DNA of 11,187 bases from SURF-24 sp964537965 (GTDB lineage: Bacteria > Bacteroidota > Ignavibacteria > Ignavibacteriales > SURF-24), in assembly GCA_964537965.1 (NCBI GenBank), contig CAZIDB010000155.1, forward strand, positions 1 to 11,187, given 5' to 3'. Every line of letters starts with the position of its first letter. Position 1 is the stretch's first letter. A program made the position numbers and the translations under genes. The notes beneath the pieces were generated by a model. The model ran no database searches and had not been told where the DNA came from. It saw nothing but the letters and a program-made list of their open reading frames with translations. Below are positions 7,909 through 11,187 of the stretch, in pieces.

Positions 7909-9180
7909 ATGCCGTTATCTTTTGCTACTCTCGATCGGGAGCAGCCCATGTCCGCACAACTAAAAGTAGTTGGCGTAGGAGGTGGGGGATGCAATGCAAT
8001 CGAAAGTATGATTAAGCGCGGCTTAAAAGGCGTTGAGTATATCGCAATTAATACCGATGCTCAGGCCTTGTTTAATAACAGCGCTTCTCATAAGGTTCAG
8101 ATTGGCGCAAAACTAACCAGCGGACTGGGCGCGGGTGCTGATCCTAATGTAGGGAAAAAAGCTGCCGAAGAGGATAGGGAAAAACTATCCAAAATTCTTG
8201 AAGGCAGCGATATGGTTTTTATTACTTGCGGTATGGGCGGCGGAACAGGAACCGGTGCTGCTCCTATTACTGCTGCTATTGCCAAAAGTCTTGGTGCATT
8301 AGTGGTGGGCATTGTTACTAAACCTTTCCGGTGGGAAGGTAAGAAACGTATGCTTAATGCCGAATCTGGTATACAAGAACTTAGGCAGTATGTTGACAGT
8401 TTAATCGTAATTCCGAATGAAAGATTGTTGAATATTCTTGATCGATCGACGCCGGCATCTTTGGCGTTCGATAAACCGAATGAAGTTTTATATGAAGCTA
8501 CAAGAGGGATCGCAGATATCATTACAATCGGAGGAATGATTAACGTAGATTTTGCCGATGTCCGTGCGGTTATGAATCAAAGCGGAGAAGCTTTAATGGG
8601 TTGTGGTATTGCAAGCGGTGAAAACCGGGCTGTTGAAGCCGCACAGAAAGCAATATCTTCTCCGTTGCTTGAAGGCGTGAGCATTAAAGGCGCAAAAAAT
8701 ATTTTACTGAATGTAACCGGTTCAAATTCCCTTACTATGCAGGAAATTGATGACGGCAATAAAGTTATTTATGATGCGGCAGGTGAGGAAGCTAACGTTA
8801 TCTTCGGCTGGGTTTGTAAAGAGGAAATGAATGAATACGTTTCTTATACTGTAATTGCAACCGGATTTGATTCTGCCAAAGCTTATAAGAAAGAACCGAC
8901 TAAAATTACTAAACAGGAATCTATGCCTGTATCAGGTTTCAGAGGCGGCTTTGAACAAAATGAATTCCAGTTTAGTGAAAAGGAAGACTTAGATGTTCCT
9001 ACTATTTTCAGAGTGAAAGGTTCTAAGGCTTCTCCTGTTGCTGCAGATGAACATCAATTGCCGGTAAGCGGATTTACGATTGATAAAATAAGAAGACAAC
9101 AGCTTGATAAAAATAAAATTCAGGAAGAAAATATTGACGATGAGGACAGCTCATCCTTCTTAAGGATGATGATGGACTAA
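7909..9180 (+). CDS. ftsZ: FtsZ, tubulin-like cell division GTPase
   Basis: Cytoplasmic GTPase that polymerises into the Z ring and organises the divisome. The core is canonical: KVVGVGGGGCNAIESMI at 19-35, the tubulin signature GGGTGTG at 110-116, PFRWEGKKR at 139-147, IPNERLL at 168-174, and the T7 loop NVDFADVRAVM at 212-222 with catalytic Asp214 and Asp217. The core ends near residue 320. The tail of about 100 residues is unusual. LDVPTIFRVKG at 361-371 resembles the conserved C-terminal peptide that binds FtsA but lies some 50 residues from the end; PVSGF occurs on both sides of it (340-344 and 385-389). The protein ends in an acidic stretch and SSSFLRMMMD. The start at 7909 follows a strong ribosome binding site; Met14 (base 7948) has a weaker GGGAG at 7937-7941 and could be a secondary start. 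ftsZ is the last gene of the operon. Confidence 0.97.
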   Translation: MPLSFATLDREQPMSAQLKVVGVGGGGCNAIESMIKRGLKGVEYIAINTDAQALFNNSASHKVQIGAKLTSGLGAGADPNVGKKAAEEDREKLSKILEGSDMVFITCGMGGGTGTGAAPITAAIAKSLGALVVGIVTKPFRWEGKKRMLNAESGIQELRQYVDSLIVIPNERLLNILDRSTPASLAFDKPNEVLYEATRGIADIITIGGMINVDFADVRAVMNQSGEALMGCGIASGENRAVEAAQKAISSPLLEGVSIKGAKNILLNVTGSNSLTMQEIDDGNKVIYDAAGEEANVIFGWVCKEEMNEYVSYTVIATGFDSAKAYKKEPTKITKQESMPVSGFRGGFEQNEFQFSEKEDLDVPTIFRVKGSKASPVAADEHQLPVSGFTIDKIRRQQLDKNKIQEENIDDEDSSSFLRMMMD

Positions 9181-9195
9181 ACAGATTTACTGTTT

Positions 9196-9234
9196 ACAAT
9201 TTATTAGTGATCATTTAATTCACTAATAAATTGT
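9196..9234. repeat. Perfect 15-bp AT-rich inverted repeat after ftsZ
   Basis: ACAATTTATTAGTGA at 9196-9210 is exactly reverse complementary to 9220-9234, with a nine-base spacer. Weaker pairing can extend beyond a T/C mismatch to about 9191 and 9239. It starts 15 bases after the ftsZ stop in a convergent region. No T run follows on either strand and the stem is GC-poor, so it may be an RNA-stabilising 3' hairpin, a weak bidirectional terminator or a protein-binding palindrome. The repeat is certain, its role is not. Confidence 0.75.
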
Positions 9235-9256
9235 CAATAACAAGTATTCAATTAAA

Positions 9257-9345
9257 GGGTTGGAAGATTTCGCCTTGTTGTGGTTGACAGGAAGAAATAT
9301 GATTCCTTTTCTTACAGAAATCTTCTACCTTTTTATTTTTTATTT
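9257..9345 (+). terminator. Probable intrinsic terminator of the dcw operon, long-loop hairpin
   Basis: GGGTTGGAAGATTTC at 9257-9271 pairs with GAAATCTTCTACC at 9317-9329, with one bulged T and one G-T pair. A tract of T runs interrupted by two A follows directly at 9330-9345. The loop of about 45 bases is long for an intrinsic terminator but can form an internal AAGAAA/TTTCTT hairpin (9292-9297 with 9308-9313). Its 5' part carries the 12 nt complementary to the ftsZ leader. On the minus strand the same stem is followed only by CTTTAATT, so termination there is less clear. Confidence 0.6.
9273..9284 (+). repeat. 3'UTR copy of the inverted repeat, complementary to the ftsZ leader
   Basis: CCTTGTTGTGGT is the exact reverse complement of 7889-7900. 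It lies in the predicted open loop of the terminator hairpin, where it would be available for base pairing with the ftsZ ribosome binding region, in cis or as part of a released 3' end RNA. Confidence 0.7.
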
Positions 9346-9362
9346 CACTTGAGTGTTTAACC

Positions 9363-9779
9363 TCAGTAAAGAAAATCCTGGTAACCTGCCGCAAACTCTT
9401 CATACTCTTTTGCTACCATAATTGGATCTCTCTGCGTAATTGTTAACGCAATTTCAAATGAGTTTAACCTGCCAAGACAAGTATAAGCTTTCGATAATTT
9501 TTCCGGTATGGCAAACCTCTGATGAATGCCGGTAAATATTCCAGCAAAAGCCGTAAGAACAGCAACGCTTCCGCAGGTTAATTTCCAGGCAGGCCCGCCT
9601 TGCCCAACCAATGGTCCTAATGCAGCAGTCAGTCCTGAAATAAGAGTAGCCAAAGCGCTTGCAAAAATGCTTATGTAAGTGTACCTGCTGTTTAATTTCT
9701 TTAGTTCTTTTACAGTTGCTTCCAGCTTAAACTTGTTGTTGTTAACCTTAGTTAAAATGAAGTCTCTCTTTTCTTCCAT
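9363..9779 (-). CDS. Small two-helix membrane protein, SLATT-like layout
   Basis: A 138-residue protein. It has a charged N-terminal helix at about 5-32, two hydrophobic helices at about 33-56 and 65-86 with a glycine-rich turn (GPLVGQGGPAW) between them, then a C-terminal helical region from KLSKAYTCLGRLNSFEIAL to EYEEFAAGYQDFLY. A helix, two membrane helices and a long cytoplasmic helical tail ending in an acidic/aromatic stretch recall the SLATT and DUF4231-like proteins, which are predicted pore-forming effectors of nucleotide-signal defence systems. I see no nucleotidyltransferase partner in this window, and the resemblance is one of layout, so the family is tentative. GCAGG eight bases upstream of the ATG can serve as ribosome binding site. 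It is the last gene of the minus-strand operon, 13 bases after the lipoprotein gene. Confidence 0.75.
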   Translation of the reverse strand: MEEKRDFILTKVNNNKFKLEATVKELKKLNSRYTYISIFASALATLISGLTAALGPLVGQGGPAWKLTCGSVAVLTAFAGIFTGIHQRFAIPEKLSKAYTCLGRLNSFEIALTITQRDPIMVAKEYEEFAAGYQDFLY

Positions 9780-9792
9780 AGCTCATACCTGC

Positions 9793-10170
9793 TTACTGAC
9801 CTTTAACAAGAGTTATACTGCCGGATCTGTATGTTAAATCTATTGTAGTATCATTCTGAATTGTACCTTTGAATTTAACTTCACCCTCAAATCTCCGCAC
9901 ATTAAATTCAATTGAGCGGTTAGTAAAAACACCATACAACTCAGAATTGAAAATGTTTGAGTCGGGATATTCTTCAAAGCCGGTAAATAAACCATGACTT
10001 ACATTTTCATCACTTGTTGAAAATGAAAATGTATGTTCCTTGTTCTGTTTATCGTGCCAGATATTCTCTATCTGCGGAACATACGGTGCATCAGTAAGAT
10101 TAGAATTTTCCGAACAGGAAAACGAAATAAAAAATAATATAAAAGGAAAAATACTTTTGAGCTTTTTCAT
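9793..10170 (-). CDS. Small predicted lipoprotein of unknown function
   Basis: A 125-residue protein beginning MKKLKSIFPFILFFISFSCS: a lysine-rich n-region, a hydrophobic stretch and Cys19 in a relaxed lipobox (ISFSC), as is common in Bacteroidota-type lipoproteins. The mature part is small, with alternating short strands: an IENIWHDKQNKEHTFSF segment, a central EYPDSNIFNSELYGVF, then VKFKGTIQNDTTIDLTYRSG near the end, suggesting a small beta-barrel or beta-sandwich. I recognise no family. AAAGGAA at 10177-10183 gives a good ribosome binding site, overlapping the end of the upstream gene's reading frame by only a few bases. It would reside in the inner or outer membrane, exposed to the periplasm or the surface. 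Confidence 0.8.
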   Translation of the reverse strand: MKKLKSIFPFILFFISFSCSENSNLTDAPYVPQIENIWHDKQNKEHTFSFSTSDENVSHGLFTGFEEYPDSNIFNSELYGVFTNRSIEFNVRRFEGEVKFKGTIQNDTTIDLTYRSGSITLVKGQ

Positions 10171-10185
10171 AACTTATTCCTTTCA

Positions 10186-11175
10186 TTAAGATTCTTCCTT
10201 TAAGTGATTGATAAGGTTGTTAACTTTTTTTTCGAGGACAGGTATTCTTGTCTCAAGTTCATTTACGATTGAAGTAATTGCGCCGATTGTTTTCGATTGC
10301 AATTCATTTCTTTCATCATCATCTTCAATAAATCCGGAATTGATTTTATTTATAATTACAATCTCTTCATTCAGCTTAAGAATATATATTTTGTGTATTT
10401 CGTCTATCCCAAAATCTAATGCTGAAATAAACTCATCCGCCAGGTTCTTATTCTCCCAATAAATTGAGATATCATTCTGGTATGCAGGTTTCGTATTATT
10501 AAGTTGATTGAAGACAGAGTTATATTCCTCAATTGAGTTAGTCAGTTCACTTAAAGCGCTACTGTTTTTTAATGCAAGCGTTGAAACCAATTTAAAAGTA
10601 TTGGCAAGATTCTGAATCTTAAGGATATATTTTGAAAGTACTTCAGAGATTGCAGCAAACTTATCACTTCTTTTTTCTTTAGTAATGATTGACTTTAAGT
10701 ACTCCTCAGATAATTTTCTTTCGCCTGATTCTTTTTTAACATAAGAATCAAATAATGTTTTTAACTCAGATTGAGCAAGGCCAAGTTCAGTAAGTAACTT
10801 TTCAAGCTTTGAATAATTTTTAGCAACCTCCTCCGGTTTAAGATTCTTCTCCTTGTTAAAAGATTTAGATATAACAACCTTAAGAACACTTTCTTTATTT
10901 GCCGGAACTGGAATCCTTGAATCGATTGGATATACTAATTTCCACTCAGTACCAACAGTCTCTACCTCAAGCAGGTTTATATTTACAGGTATCTCAATTT
11001 TAAATTCACCGGAGTTAGAAGTAACAATATTTCCGATGGAGATAAAACGCAGATTAATATTGCCAAGCGGATTTTTATTCTCGTCGTACACTTTTCCGGT
11101 AAGTACAATTGTCTGAGAGCTAAGTATTGGAGTGAAGCTAAGTAGAAGAATTATTTTTATGAAGAGAATCTTCAT
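10186..11175 (-). CDS. Secreted protein with carboxypeptidase-regulatory-like domain and long helical region
   Basis: A 329-residue protein with a signal peptide at about 1-20 (KIILLLSFTPILSSQ) and a beta-sandwich at about 24-103. The segment TGKVYDENKNPLGNINLRF followed by SNSGEFKIEIP is the typical signature of the carboxypeptidase-regulatory-like fold frequent in Bacteroidota envelope proteins. Residues about 110-329 are almost wholly helical and charged, with heptad-like stretches at 115-145 and 290-327 that could form coiled coils. No catalytic motif is visible, so a structural or binding role in the envelope is more likely than an enzyme; this is inference. The ATG at 11175 starts a clean signal peptide; upstream only 12 bases are visible and no clear ribosome binding site is seen. 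It is the first visible gene of the minus-strand operon, 15 bases before the lipoprotein gene. Confidence 0.82.
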   Translation of the reverse strand: MKILFIKIILLLSFTPILSSQTIVLTGKVYDENKNPLGNINLRFISIGNIVTSNSGEFKIEIPVNINLLEVETVGTEWKLVYPIDSRIPVPANKESVLKVVISKSFNKEKNLKPEEVAKNYSKLEKLLTELGLAQSELKTLFDSYVKKESGERKLSEEYLKSIITKEKRSDKFAAISEVLSKYILKIQNLANTFKLVSTLALKNSSALSELTNSIEEYNSVFNQLNNTKPAYQNDISIYWENKNLADEFISALDFGIDEIHKIYILKLNEEIVIINKINSGFIEDDDERNELQSKTIGAITSIVNELETRIPVLEKKVNNLINHLKEES

Positions 11176-11187
11176 TTTCTGCTTTCA

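Noticed and set aside
413..8759. Minus-strand open frames opposite murD, murG, murC, ftsA and ftsZ (for example 413-619, 7460-7849, 8097-8522)
   Set aside because: They lie fully or almost fully antisense to secure genes, have low-complexity Ser/Pro/Ala-rich translations and no family motifs; they are shadows of the coding strand.
9284..9312. TTGACA at 9284-9289 as a promoter -35 box
   Set aside because: The expected -10 position about 17 bases downstream reads as a T-rich stretch without TATAAT resemblance, no gene starts downstream on the plus strand, and the bases fall in the terminator loop.
9346..9355. CACTTGAGTG near-palindrome between the T tract and the minus-strand gene end
   Set aside because: Only four base pairs per arm with a two-base centre; too short to call a hairpin or binding site.
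10208..11116. Plus-strand open frames at 10208-10462 and 10853-11116
   Set aside because: They lie antisense to the secreted helical protein, with Ser/Ile/Phe-rich translations and no ribosome binding site; the minus-strand gene has a signal peptide and a coherent domain structure.
1..11187. CRISPR arrays, tRNA or rRNA genes, insertion sequences
   Set aside because: No regularly spaced direct repeats, no cloverleaf or rRNA signatures and no transposase-like reading frames were seen; the window is almost fully occupied by the genes described.

Overview
The window holds the distal part of a division and cell wall (dcw) cluster from an AT-rich Gram-negative-type bacterium, followed by a short convergent intergenic region and a small operon of envelope or membrane genes on the other strand. 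The gene order mraY-murD-ftsW-murG-(small membrane gene)-murC-ftsQ-ftsA-ftsZ, without murB or ddl between murC and ftsQ, fits the Bacteroidota/Chlorobiota/Ignavibacteriota (FCB) group. The relaxed lipoprotein signal and the carboxypeptidase-regulatory-like secreted protein on the minus strand also fit. Several genes have good Shine-Dalgarno sites (ftsZ has AAGGAGGA), which is unusual for classical Bacteroidia, so an Ignavibacteria-like lineage is my best guess. This is inference; no 16S or other phylogenetic marker was compared.

Bases 1-7886 (+): peptidoglycan precursor synthesis and divisome genes. MraY (3' part only) makes lipid I, MurD and MurC add D-Glu and L-Ala to the UDP-MurNAc stem, MurG makes lipid II, FtsW is the SEDS septal glycosyltransferase, FtsQ is the bitopic divisome scaffold and FtsA the membrane anchor for FtsZ. 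mraY/murD, murD/ftsW and ftsW/murG overlap by ATGA, implying translational coupling. Between murG and murC sits an extra gene for a two-helix membrane protein with a PH-like domain, which has its own ribosome binding site.

Bases 7887-9180 (+): ftsZ, with the strongest ribosome binding site in the window, a canonical GTPase core and an unusual C-terminal tail. The tail has an internal peptide resembling the conserved C-terminal peptide, a PVSGF repeat on either side of it, and a second tail-like motif at the very end.

Bases 9181-9362: convergent intergenic region with a perfect 15-bp AT-rich inverted repeat and, downstream, a long-loop hairpin followed by a T tract, probably the terminator of the dcw operon. 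The loop contains 12 nt perfectly complementary to the ftsZ leader, covering half of its Shine-Dalgarno site. This 5'/3' complementarity around ftsZ is the most intriguing observation in the window and suggests RNA-level control of FtsZ synthesis, or a 3'UTR-derived small RNA.

Bases 9363-11175 (-): three tightly spaced genes, in transcription order a secreted beta-sandwich plus long helical protein, a small lipoprotein, and a small two-helix membrane protein with SLATT-like layout. None has an assignable function.
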